Part shown: positions 36,222 to 48,100 of the stretch, piece by piece | Numbering within the stretch: the stretch's first letter is position 1 | Layout of the letters: each line of letters begins with the position of its first letter | Assembly: GCA_037043015.1 (NCBI GenBank) | Contig: CM073327.1 | Coordinates: 625,009 to 689,008 of the forward strand | From: Bryum argenteum | Lineage: Eukaryota > Streptophyta > Bryopsida > Bryales > Bryaceae | DNA: 64,000 bases | Reading direction: 5' to 3' | The notes under the pieces: generated by a model | Databases searched by the model: none | What the model was told of the DNA's origin: nothing | The model's input: the letters and a program-made list of their open reading frames with translations, nothing else | Made by a program: the position numbers and the translations under genes

Positions 36222-38619
36222 CGAGTGTAACGCAACGTTGATTTCTTCCTTCGTTCCTTTCGCTCGATCTGGAGTGAGCCACCAGCGTGTGCGAGTGAGT
36301 GAGTGGGTTAACGGTTTGGGATCTTGTCGTGCCTGAGCATGACTGACTGGTGGGTGCGTCCACAGCCGTTGAAAGATGGACAACGTGACATGTCTTCAAT
36401 CAATATGGTTGCTTAAGGAGAAGACTATCAACACTTGAGTGCTTCCTTGACCGAGTGCTGCAGGGACATAAAGATGCTCTCCGAGTTGGAATGCACTGTC
36501 TATGACCACAAGCATAGACCAAGTTAGCTTCGGGACAAGTTGAGCCAGTGGTGCCTGTTCTGGTGTACCTGGTGTAAGCCTGCCTGCTTTGTTGACTCCA
36601 GAAAGTAATTTCTTACCTCTCTGGGTGTGAACATGCTAACGTTTGCATCGGCACTTAGAGGATGTTTTCTATCCTTGTTTCTAGGATCTGTAAAGACATA
36701 CATTTCATGATGTGAGTTTTTATGACGGATTTATTTATGACAAATCTGCTTGTTGCTGCAAGAATGAAAAATAAATTTCCTCACATCTTATGGATAACGT
36801 TGGTGGCTCAATAACTGTTCAGATCTTAAATTTAGCAAGCTGATTGGAGAGTGGCAAAGGAATCAATTTTTGGAAGATTTTTGGGAAGATTTTTATGACG
36901 GAAAGCATGCAGAAATTTGGACGAACTGGAATCATTAAATTTTTATTTTCTTGAATCAGTTTACTCCACTGTATACACCATAGCATATTGAAGGTGGAAG
37001 CTACAATGTATCTCCTGCTTGAATTTGGTCTAGTGAGTAGTTTTGATACCATGTGCATTTTGAGCCATCTACACTTTAATGCCGAGGTGCGGGTGATGTA
37101 ATTCAATTCCCGTAAAACCTTTGAGGTAATTTGAATGGACTTGAATGATTCTTACATGAACAATCTTCAACAATAGATTTTAGTTTGGAGTTGTATAACT
37201 CTTGGAGTTGTAAAGAATACAACACAAGATACATCAAATACATTAGTGTGGATACCACACAATGTACTATGGTGGATTTCAAACATATGGATACCAATTT
37301 TAGTATAAATTTTTGATTGTACTATGTTTTCAATACAATGTTCATTGTTTGGTGATTACTCTCCTCGCATTCAAAACTTCCAAACTTTCCAAACAAGCTT
37401 TGACTATTTTCGGATAGGTCCAAGTAGACTCATGCATAATGGTTACCACTGCTTGTATATGAAGGTTCTCTTTACATATGATATATCAATACAAAGTTAT
37501 TGACCTAGTACACATGAAACCAAAATTCATGCGAAGTGAAAGAACTCATACAAGAATTTATTGATGGTAAAAGTAGTACACCCTCAATAATCAAGAGTTC
37601 TCACTACCGATAAGTTCAAACTTTGAATTATCTTTGGTCAATTGTTGCATGGTTGTGCAAATTCTTCCAACGTTTGAAGTTCTCACTTAACCCCTAAATT
37701 TCCTTGTGTGTATTTTGGAGCTTAAAACCTCAAAATTGCAATTTTTTACCTCTACGCATTCCCTTGAGTGTGTGAAGCTAATTTTCTAAACTATTTTTAG
37801 ACTTCGAACCATAAGTTTTTTTTTTAAACCTATTTTTTGTCACTCATCCATACAAAAAGTTTCTTTTTGGTTGCCTAGGGTGTGGAAACTAAAATATGCC
37901 TTCAAAAACTCTAAAATGAGAATTTGACTTTGAAACTTGTTGCACACACACCTTGTAGTATAAGTAACACTGAGTAAAAATATTAGTCAAAAGTATTAAT
38001 TTTGACCAAAGAGCCTAGGGTGCCCCAAATGGCAAAAGACCATATCATTGCAAGAATATCTAGGAGTTAAGTTCGATTTTCAGAAGTTGGATTTTGAAAG
38101 GAAGTGTTCAGTTTTAACAAGATGAGGTTCAAGAAAAGAATTGAGAGCAAACTTGTTCTTGCGAGAACTGACCCTCGGCGTGAAGAGTTAATCATGGGCT
38201 TGTTTGTCAAAGTCCTTACTCTAGGACCTAGTTTAATTGTCACGTGTCACCATTTCTAAGATTGCATCCAAGTTACAAGGTTATTATAACTTATACAATC
38301 ATTATAATGGATTTTATTCTTGGTAGATTGGTGTTCTTATAATTTATAGAATAGTACTAAGAGTTGGTGTAGTTTTAGATTTCAATAGCTATAATATTGC
38401 AACATATTGTAAAATTTTCTTTTCAACATTTATAATATTTGGAGGTTTTATATGTAGTGATTTGATTTTTTTTTCTAGTTTTATTATTGAGAATCTTAAA
38501 TTTAGTGAATCAATGCAACTATAGCTTTATTGTTTCACTAGGTCAAATTCATCAACTTGCCAATCATGATACAATATATACTAGATACAACAAACTCCTT
38601 CCATAAGCACATGGCTATC
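36222..38619. other. Intergenic, no gene recognised; one orphan TTAA-element end
   Basis: This contains the MUTY 3' flank (simple GAGT repeats near 36,295) and then AT-rich sequence with no convincing reading frame. At 37,688-37,704 TTAACCCCTAAATTTCC looks like the left end of a TTAA element, but no right end follows. Confidence 0.4.
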
Positions 38620-38623
38620 TTAA

Positions 38624-38675
38624 ACCCCTATATGTCTTTGGGGGTATTTTTAGCCACAACTTCTTCTTCTTTTTT

Positions 38676-38712
<37 letters not shown>

Positions 38713-39952
38713 TGACATAAATAAATAAAAAAGGCAAACTATGTGAATTTCAACCATACAAACTTGTGATAGACTTGTTGTAAATCACATGAACCAAAAC
38801 TTGACTCACGAGACCTCATAAATTGCAAGATCATAATGTATTATTACTAAAAACATGCTACAAAATATCCACCATGTTGGTAGTATATATATTTGGCTTG
38901 CAATGATATAACATGTAAAGTATTTAACAACCTAAAACCAAAAGATACCTTCACTAAAATGCATGTCATTAACCCCTTAAGTCGAAAGCCAACAAAACTA
39001 CCAAAACTCCTCAATACCACCCTCTTTCAGTGCAAAATGAAAATTTCAAATTTTCAACTTTTGACGTAATTTCAAGTATGTAACCGTAAGATCTTATACC
39101 TACCTTGTTTGTGTATGTGTGTACCATAATTTAGTTTCAAATTCCTTATCAATTGTGAGATTATAACATTCGAAGTTGGAGAAAAAGTTTTTTTCTTGTT
39201 GCAAAATGGGTTTGAAGTGTAGCCCAAAACAACCAATTTTAAGAATAAATTTGAATTTTGGCTCTTCAAATACTTGTTCCAAAGTGAGTTAGAAATATGT
39301 TTATTCAATTTAACCTTGTCTTATATGTCTTATAAAACCCATAGAAACGCTTGAATTTTTACACAAAGGTATGTTGAGATTCAACTTCAAAGGCCCCTCT
39401 TAGATGATAAAAATGCCATGTGAAGAATGATTGGATGAAAGATTCAAAGAGTGATATCATGCTATAAAACCTTATTTCCAAGTACGAAAAACAAAATTTG
39501 AAAAAAGTAAAATCTCAATTTTTGGTGAATTCTTGAAGTTCTTGCAATCTTATTTATATTGGGAAGTTTTTGAGAATAAACGAGCATATACCGCAATTTG
39601 GGCAGTTTAGGGCATATTTCAAAATAGAGTTTTCAAACTTTGACCGGAAATTCTGAAGCAAGATATGCTCTACAACGTGCAAAAGGTTTTTATTTCATAC
39701 AAGCTTGATATAGTAGATAAGGGGGTTACCATATCCCCAAACGACATGTTTTGGGCTTTTTTCAACATTATAATTAGTTAATTCATACTTTATTTTATGG
39801 GTTTGAAATTTTAGAGCACAAATAAGACTTGATTTGTCACCCAATCTAAGTAATTTCGTCAAAATTGTAATTGGAATGAAGAAGTTATGGCTCTTCAAAG
39901 TTTATGTCCTTCATCCAAAATGTTGTTTTTCAACACTAAGGATGTTTTTGGG
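38624..39952. mobile_element. TTAA element, family A, carrying a nested family B element
   Basis: The left end is TTAA (38,620-38,623) then ACCCCTATATG. The outer parts 38,624-38,968 and 39,782-39,952 align with the two ends of the copy at 56,849-57,820 (shared CATACAAACTTGTGATAGAC-type text on the left, CAAAATGTYGTTTTTCAACA on the right). A run of 32 T lies at 38,678-38,709. The right terminus has decayed (TTTTTGGG then TACA). No coding capacity. Confidence 0.7.
38973..39777. mobile_element. TTAA element, family B, 805 bp, inserted in family A
   Basis: It is bounded by TTAA at 38,969-38,972 and 39,778-39,781. The left end is CCCCTTAAGTCGAAAG; the right end has drifted. The bases on either side, GCATGTCA and TTCATACTTTA, are continuous in the uninterrupted family A copy, where GCATTCCA, one TTAA and TTCATACTTTA stand together at 57,641-57,661. 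This shows TTAA duplicated on insertion. Internal sequence is AT-rich and non-coding and also occurs at 15.2-16.3 kb. Confidence 0.75.
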
Positions 39953-40175
39953 TACACAGTGGGATTTGGTTCAATCTCCAACTCCATTTTTTAATGTAAT
40001 TACTCAAGAATGTAAGCGACTCAAAATTTGAAGTCTAGAAATCATATAAGTACCTAGCAACTCTATACCCTCTTTAGTGTTGCAGCAAGAAAATTGTCCA
40101 TTTCATAACATGTACTTGAAACTTTTGTATCAGCTTTTGCTTAGTAAATTCTATCAGCTAAGTATGAGTCCCTAA

Positions 40176-40654
40176 GAGCATTCCCAACGGACTAGCTAAA
40201 GAGACAAGACTAGCTACATTTAGCCAAATGTCATTTTCCATTCTCAACAAACTGGTTAATGGACTTACTACCTCCGGCCGCCTGCGACAATAACGCTCCA
40301 CACCCGCCAAATGTAACAGTCTGCCACAACACAAACCTGCTACCGACACCGGCCCCTCCATTTTAGACCCGTAGTACTTCCTAAGTACTCTCTTCATGGT
40401 TGCGCAAATTCATCATGATTTGAGCATCTTTTTATCTTCATTATTTTTAGCATCTTTTTAATGATTTCATCTCTTTAAGCGTCTCTTTAATTCCTTGAAC
40501 GTATTGAGAATATAGAACATAGCATGGTCATTTAGCAAGGTCCTATTGCTAATGCATTGAAAAAGGGTGTGGATTTAAAGAGGTGCTACATGTAAGAAGC
40601 CCTCGTCTCTTGCTACATTTAACGAGTTCTTCAGCCACACCATTGAGAATGCTC
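40176..40654. mobile_element. MITE with TAA target duplication, 479 bp (PIF/Harbinger-like)
   Basis: The ends are GAGCATTCCCAACGG and, inverted, GAGCATTCTCAATGG. TAA is duplicated outside (40,173-40,175 and 40,655-40,657). GAGCATTCCCAAC-type ends are common in plant MITEs. A second, inverted and interrupted copy lies at about 53,090-53,927. No coding capacity. Confidence 0.75.
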
Positions 40655-40657
40655 TAA

Positions 40658-41633
40658 AACTTAAGAAAATTCTTTTATCATGGGTAACTGTTCTACCATG
40701 GGTAATTTTGTTTAAAATTTGGTCACTATGTAACTTTCACAAAATATTACCATAGTACGGTAGGTACATATATATTTTTTATTTGGTTGGGTGGCATGTA
40801 AAATACATTCACACACACATTTTTATGATTTTTTGTACCGTAAGTGACAAAGTTGATTGATTTGCCGAAATTAAAGCAGATTTTAATTCCTATTCGGCAC
40901 ATGAAGTGCCGGATATGTAAATCAACTACGGTATGTGTGCTTACATCTCAGGAAAGTCTTGAACAGGGCAAAGCCGAATAATCCAACAGAACAGATATCA
41001 GCTGCGAAGGACTTGAGCATAATATACCGGTAGTCTGACCTCTGGGTTCAATCGCATCTTTATATTGATGAAGAAGTCCGAAATGGACCACGAGCTTGAT
41101 ACGTGCAGAGAGATTGCATCCACAGAGCTTCATTTGAGTTTATTAGGATTTGCATGTACGAGAAATCTGTGATTGCCCTAATTTCCTTCCCTTGTGTCTT
41201 TCTGTTTGATTTCTTTCATACTATGGGTTCCTGTCTGCATTGAGAATTTCGGAACAGAGTAGTTTCCGACGAGACGTCGGCCAATTTGAGCGAAGGACGC
41301 ATCGACGCAATTCGGCTCTGCAAACCTAGTTTTCTCGAGAATGCTGGGGTTTGAGTCTTCGGAATGTAGTTCTAGGGTTTCATCGAAAGTTTAGTGTGAG
41401 ACCTGCTGTCCCGATCTTTAATTTTTAGTTGTTTGGACAACCTTCTCGTAGAATCGTGATTCGTTGCTACAGAGATCATGATGAAGTATATGTGATTCTT
41501 GATTGCGCCATGACCATATGTTTCCTTTGGAGATCTCTTGGTGTTTCATCGAGCTTCGATAAGAAATGTTTATTTGATACCATCGTTCTGCAAGGTAGTT
41601 GAATCATAATAGTGAATAGAGTAAGCTTCCTTC
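40658..41633. promoter_or_regulatory. Upstream region of the pseudouridine synthase gene
   Basis: No other gene is seen. The right half loses the AT-rich repeat character and probably contains the promoter and leader; a leader intron is possible but cannot be placed. Confidence 0.3.
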
Positions 41634-43189
41634 ATGTATCTTGCGTACTTGCTGGTGCGAGCAATCACGGTTTTGTTTCCGCGATTGGAGCTTCGAGCTC
41701 ATGACGCGCTGGGGTTTGTCTTTCCATCGCCGTTGAAAAGAATGAGTTCATTCACGGCGGCCCAAGCGCTGGTCGCAAACGAGAGCGATGGAAAGGTCCA
41801 AGATGAGGATCGGGAATTGGAGTACCCGGTGCCCATGTCACCGTTTGCAGGGGAGCTCTCGAAGGAGGTAGAACTTCAGAGGGCTTTAGTAGCAGAAGCT
41901 GCAATGCAATCGGGGCCGGCAATCGGGAGGGAAAGTGTGCTGTTCGAGGATGAGTGGATCATGATTGTGAACAAGCCCCGGGGCTTGTATTGCGAGCATG
42001 TGTTTGCAACCGTGCCATCCTTGTTAAGCTCAAGTGGTACGTCCCTCACAGTAACCCATTGTCTGCACGAGCCGTTTGCTTTTGTTGTGCTCCAAGCAGT
42101 TCAAGCACCTTCAAAGAATGCAATGGGTTCTCTCAGTCTGGTATGGATTAGCTCTGTTTGAGTAGAAAGCGTAAGGGTGCAGGCAATCCACATGGAGCCA
42201 TGAAGTCAAAATCGTGTACAGCACGTGTATCTTATTTCACTTTGAAATGTTACATTTGAAGAGGATGTGAAGGGTATCGGGAAACGAAATTGTCGAGCAA
42301 CTTATGGAAAAATTTCAGATGGACCCTGGGTCCCAACGCTTGGACACGGGTGGAGGATAATTGCTGTGAGGAAGTCCTGTCGAGTCGTGGGGTAGTTGAA
42401 GCAAGAGAATCTCTAACGTCCTGAGAAGAAACTAGGTTATGACAAATTGCAGAGAGATCCTGAGATGCAAGCGGTGATGTGTGTGTAGGTGAAAGCCAAG
42501 CGCAGCTTCACATGGCAAATCGGCTGGATCGTGATACTAGTGGAATCATGGTCATTACCAAGTGCAGAGAAGCCGCTGCAAAACTTACTCGTGCTTTCAC
42601 GAATCGAGAGGTGAACAAGACGTACCTGGCTCAGTGCGTCGGAGCGCAGCGTATGTGGAGAAAGACAAGGATAGAGTCTGGCCATGGCAGGTCCAAGTAT
42701 GGAGCGTGGCGTGTGTACGCCAAACACGACGTTGGCAGGCGTCTCCCTGGGGGCTCTGCTGTTCGAGACATGGTCACTAGAGTTGAAATTCTGGTGGGCA
42801 CGAACCTGGTAAAGCAGGATGTGCAAGCGGGTGGTGACTGTGAGTGGGTAGAGGTGGTGGTTGGAAGTGAAGACGAGGTAAAACTGGCGGCAGAGGGGAG
42901 TTGGGATGACAAGGCGCAAGGAGTGACTGTGGTGCGTGCGTTTCCAGAAACGGGACGAACTCATCAGATTCGGTTGCACTGCCAATATTTGGGCCTACCC
43001 TTGTGCGGGGACGTTAAGTATGGAGGCCCTCTTGAGTGGCAAGGTGTCCGCTATGATTCCCATGCCTTGCATGCTGAGAGTCTCACCTTCTCACATCCCA
43101 TCACAAAGGAGCTGCTCTCCCTAGTCGCTCCTTGTCCCACTTGGGCAGCTCAACTAGGAGTGAAGCCCTTCCAGTTCCAAGACTCGTAA
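41634..43189 (+). CDS. RNA pseudouridine synthase, RluA family
   Basis: Two exons, 41,634-42,036 and 42,489-43,189, joined in phase through GT-AG (367 residues). RluA-type enzymes isomerise uridine to pseudouridine in rRNA or tRNA. Visible: FEDEWIMIVNKPRGLYCEH (the start of the catalytic domain, about residue 103), the catalytic-loop motif NRLDRDTSGIMV with the nucleophilic Asp (second D), NKTYLAQCVG, and the C-terminal ETGRTHQIRLHCQYLGLPLCGDVKYGG. The usual H of HRLDRDTSG is N here, as in a plant subgroup (At1g56345-like, from memory). The first 35-40 residues are hydrophobic and basic and may target mitochondria or plastids; the ATG at 41,742 (MSSFTAAQ) would give a form without them. No breaks. 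Confidence 0.9.
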
Positions 43190-45164
43190 AACTTAGTACC
43201 CTTATCACTCCCCTTTGCTCGTTGAGCAGGTCTTCCTTGTGAGCTTCGGAATTCGGAATTCTTTGTTTGCCGCTGTTAGTGGTCGCTTTTGGGTCTGAGT
43301 GTGGACTTGGCGCTAGAGTCACAGTTATTTCTGTCAATCTAAGCTACAACAACTACTGCCACAATGTAATGCATACTTTGCATAAGTCGCAAATTTGCGA
43401 GTCAACAAGACTTCCTGACTGCTTGCAATGAATTTTCAGAATATTACCCTCATACCGATAGTACTAAATATGTAAAATATCAATGATTAAACTAAAGCCA
43501 ATATGACACAATTGATTGTTGGATTGATTATTATTGGTGTTCTTATTTAACGATAAATTGATTTATTTATTGCCTATAGCGTAGAAATAATCACTTTCAT
43601 GCAAATCTTTTGTGGTATTTTGGTAGCTTACAACCACAAATGTGCCTACCAACACATGGTACATGTCATAATATGAAGTTAGCAAATTAGATGTTGCAGT
43701 CGGGAGATTGCAAGAATCATACCAATTGATGCAAGCCCTTGCCTTAAATTATTCTCCTCTTGTGTGGCAAAATAAGGTCAATGAGTTCAAAGGCAAAGGG
43801 AAGTTTATCAAGCTTGGTGACTTTTTTGATGGACTGATCGGTGAAGATTGACGCACTTTGCTAGTTTTAGTGCATGATGTTTTAACATCTAATTGATGTC
43901 AAAGTCATTGTTCCTAGAATTTTGAGATTTGTGGAGGGAACTTCAATATGTTACTTTCCTTAACCCTCTATGAAATCTTGGAATACACTAGTCATAGGCT
44001 TGGCGGAGTAGGAAGATCCAACTTTCCCCCATATGAGGAATCGGATGTATGAATTTCTGGTTTTTAATGAGATGATTTGAATATTTGTAATTGTAGAATA
44101 TCATGATATACTAGTACAAGATAAGCTCAAATTTTCCCGCCCATGTTGAAAGATCTAAGCGTTTGATGGGAAACATGGAAAATGTGCATTAAAAAAAATC
44201 GGGCTAATTTCATCAAGCATTACAGTTTCATAGATGGGGATTGTTGAAATCAAACTTGCCCAAAAATGGTGCAAAATATAGTTACCTACAACACTCCTAT
44301 TTATTGTTTGAGCCTTGGAGGTTTGACGAATTCATTCGTGAAGCTTGCATCAAGTGAAGTTAATTATAAACCGATCACTTCATGAATGAAATGGAGAGCA
44401 TGATAATGTTTTGGCAAGTTCAAAATAAAGGTTGCTTGGAGAGACCCTGCATTTGAATCACACTTTAATAAAATTGACCAAAAAGGGACCATCCATTTGA
44501 AGAACATATCACACTAAATAAAGTAAAGCTTCTTTGGTAGAGATTACTTGGGATTGACTAAGAGAATCACAAGTGACTCTTACACCCTCCTAGCTCTTTT
44601 ATACAAATTTTACTAGTGGCGATTGGAATTCTTGCGTATGAAACTAAATACTAAATGGTTTGTAATTTGCACTTAAAATTATCCATGGAAAATACTATAC
44701 CCTATTTGTGTTTGGAGCTTGTAAGAATAAATCAAAAGGCCAAATAAAACTATGTGAAATGCCACTAATCAGACTTTAATTGGTGTGGCAATGGTCAATT
44801 AGGGTTTAGGATATTAGAGGTTAAATGTGGAGACAACCTTAGTTTCTTTTTTATGTTGGGACTGTGAAATTCCCGGTACTGTAGTAGAGTGCTGTAGAGG
44901 AGCCCTGCCGGTACAGCCTGCAAGGTTTATGTTAAAACCCTTGCTCATGAATCATCTGTTTGGATGGCAGACCCACGCACTTTTTAGGGTCGAGTCCATT
45001 CTGCTTCCGATCTGTCGCCTTTGCTGATTGCTGGCTCTCGGCGTCGTGGTGACAACCACGCCGACAAGACAATGACGAGTGAGATGGTGGTTTAGCATTG
45101 CATTGCGCGGCATTTGCCCATTCATTGTGGCCTCCTGCTTGTGCTTCTACCACGCTTTCTCACC
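43190..45164. other. Intergenic, no gene recognised; right end is the NUP133 promoter region
   Basis: AT-rich sequence from 43,350 to 44,800 without reading frames or terminal repeats that I can identify; composition becomes more GC-rich from about 44,870. No TATA box stands out. Confidence 0.4.
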
Positions 45165-48100
45165 ATGTTCACTCCGGGGCGCGCCAGGAAGCCTGTCACT
45201 CGAGTGCGCGATCGCGACAGGGAAGGCTATGGCGGAGCGGACGTTGGTGGAACTCCTACGTCGCTGGTGCCGTCCTCCGTTGCTCCCTCGCGTTCCTCGT
45301 TGTCGCCGTGGCCCGCTCCGGCTCCCAATGTTGCCAGGTTTTGCTCTCACGTTGCTTTCCTTGTTCTCCTGCTCGGGCACTCTAATGAGCATTACTTTGT
45401 GAGTTCTTGAGCTTTTTTATTCGCGTGGATTGGTTCAGTCAGGTCGCAAATTCTTTCTTGTCCGTTTGTTCCTGCATTGAACATATTCGGGAGAACATAC
45501 TTCGCTGTGCATTCTGAATGCTGGGTCGCAGGGCGGGTATTGCTGTTCGAAAAGCCGAAAAAGGTGGTGGTGGTGGTGCTGCTGCTATTACTGGCAGTCA
45601 GCCAGTTTTTGTATCTGACTTGCCTCAACAGTTGCGCGTTTCTCACGGCGATGCGACTCTTGCCACAGGTACTCTTAGTGTTCACGTGCCTACTTTCATC
45701 ATTTTCATCTGACATCGCCGAACGTCTCTATATAATATTCAATAGAGGCTGTGTACTCTTTATATTGCTACTGAACCCGTTGACCTTTACGGATTGCCTT
45801 GCTTCCGTCACTAAAGACGATCGAAGAAAAAGAAATTGAAGAAGTCAGAAGACATGATGAACCGCTCTGTTAGAAAGTGGCTGCCTCCCTTACTGAGGTC
45901 ATGCAGGCTACATACATCGTGCTCATGATTACGTTGGTAGCCCCTGTGGTGCAGGAACTGCTGGGTCTCAAGGTGGCATGGATGGAAGAACCGGGTTGTC
46001 TTGGGTCCTGCAAGGAAATCAGCTCTATGTGTGGAATCACCTCCGCAGTAGCCAGAGCTGCGCGTTGACCATGCCACAACATGTTTTGAGAGTGCTGAGC
46101 ACAGAAGAGACATGGCATGTTAGTCTAGTGCCACATTGGAGTGAGGAAAACTCAGAGGCCCACTACCAAGGTTGCACGGCGGTGAGTGTAGTCATGTGCT
46201 CCAGCGAATCATTAGCGGTACTTTACTGGCCTGATGTATTCACCAACGCGGATCAACCAGCAGTCATCAGCACGGAATTGGAAGAGACGGCGTCTGTATC
46301 TTCCTTCGATGACGATCGGCGAAGTAGTCGCGGGGTGCCTGGCGCCTGGACAGGGTCGAGTCCAGGTATCCCCAAAGTAACATCCATTCTTGCATCAGCA
46401 ACAGACATGCGGGGCGATTGTGTAGCCGTTGTGAGCCGATCTGATGGAGAGCTGTGGAGATTCGATTGTAGTGCTGGGGGTGTATTCCGGGAGAAAGTCG
46501 TTCGTGCTGTAACGGTTGCCGAAGTAGGGTACAGTATCTTTGTGGCGGATACCAGGAGCGTGCGAAGGATTGTTTGGCGGTCATCGCCTCAAAGAGCGTC
46601 TCGTGAGTTCTTGCTTTTGACAGCTCAAAGTATTGAGTGCTGGGTAGTAGAGCTCACTGCCCGAGGAAAGGTTTCTCAGTCTTGGACTTTTGAGATTTCC
46701 GACAGTCAGGATGTGATGTCGGATTTCTTGGGACAGAAACAAGTGTGGCTGCTTGATTTACAGGTCGATGATTCTGGGAAGGTGTTCACTATGTTGGTGG
46801 CGTCATCTCTTATTGCCAGTACAACCAGCTCGACCTTTATGCAATACTCTCTCCATTATCTTGCTTGCCCCGGCAAGGGGGAGATTGAGCGCAAAGCACC
46901 TCCTCAAGTCATTCTACCCAAGGCTCAAGTGGAGCAAGAATCAGTGTTATACTCCATGCGTTTGCGGCTTGGAGGGCAGCCCGCGGGATCCGTTCTTGTT
47001 CTTGCTCAAGATGGGACAGCGACGATCGCTCATGTTGGACAAAGTGGTGCCGTCCAGTTTTACAAATTTGAATTAGCTTTTGAGGCCGGGAAAGTTTTGG
47101 ATGCATCGGTAGTTCCTGCTGATGATGGAGGCGCCTGGTGTGTTCTTACCGAGAAGGCTGGTGTTTGGGCCATTCCTCCCACCGTAGTTGTGGCTGGAAG
47201 AGCGGAGCCCTCTGAGAGGACTCTTTCACATCACGCAAGTGAGAAGCACGAGATTGAGAACGAGGACCATCTGAAGTATATCGACGATCGCTCAAATCCG
47301 GAGGCTGGTATGATGCCTTGTCTCATATATTCTGTATGATCGTTGTTACCACTATCTGCTGCGCACACTGCGCAATTTCTTATCCGATCACTACTCTATT
47401 TATGACTCTTAGTGCAGGTGCAGGAAGGTTTGCCACTTCTTGACTCGCTGCTTGAAAGTTTTCCTGATGGTTTGGCCATGCCGTGACCGATCAATTGTTG
47501 ACACCCATTTCGAGAACTGCCCTGGTTCTTGATACTGGTTCTGATTTGGTTGGATGCTACTGGGCAGGTAACGATGCGGACCTTGCTGCAGCCTCTCGGT
47601 TTTCGGAGGATGAAGAAACAGAAGCTCTAGTGGGACGGGTATTTCAACAGTTTCTGAGTTCAGGACAAGTTAATGGAGTATTTGAGAAGCTGCAGCGTGC
47701 GGGCGCCTTTGAAAGGGACGGTGAGAAGAATGTCTTTGCACGTACTAGTCGTTCGCTAGTTGATACATTTGCGAAGCATTGGGCCTCTGGAGGTGGAGCG
47801 GGGATGGCGATCATTGCGACTGTGTCCTCGCAACTTGCAGAGAAACAGAAAAGGCATCAGCAGTATCTCAACTTTCTTGCTGTCTCCAAGTGCCACAAGG
47901 AGCTTCAGAACAATCAAAGTACGTTTCAGCTTCCTGCTGTGAAATTTTTGATGTTGAGTGGCACATTCGAATGAAGGACCCGAGTGGCTTAATTCAATGC
48001 GCCAACGTACATTACTGGAAAGTCGGCAGCTAACTTACGCTAGGAACAGTTCGCGGTAGTTGGACTACACTTATTTCGCTCTGCGAGAATAAAAATACAA

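Noticed and set aside
44827-45410. Several overlapping 60-100 codon frames before NUP133
   Set aside because: Shadows of the first NUP133 exon and its GC-rich leader; only the MFTPGRARKP frame joins in phase to the next exon.
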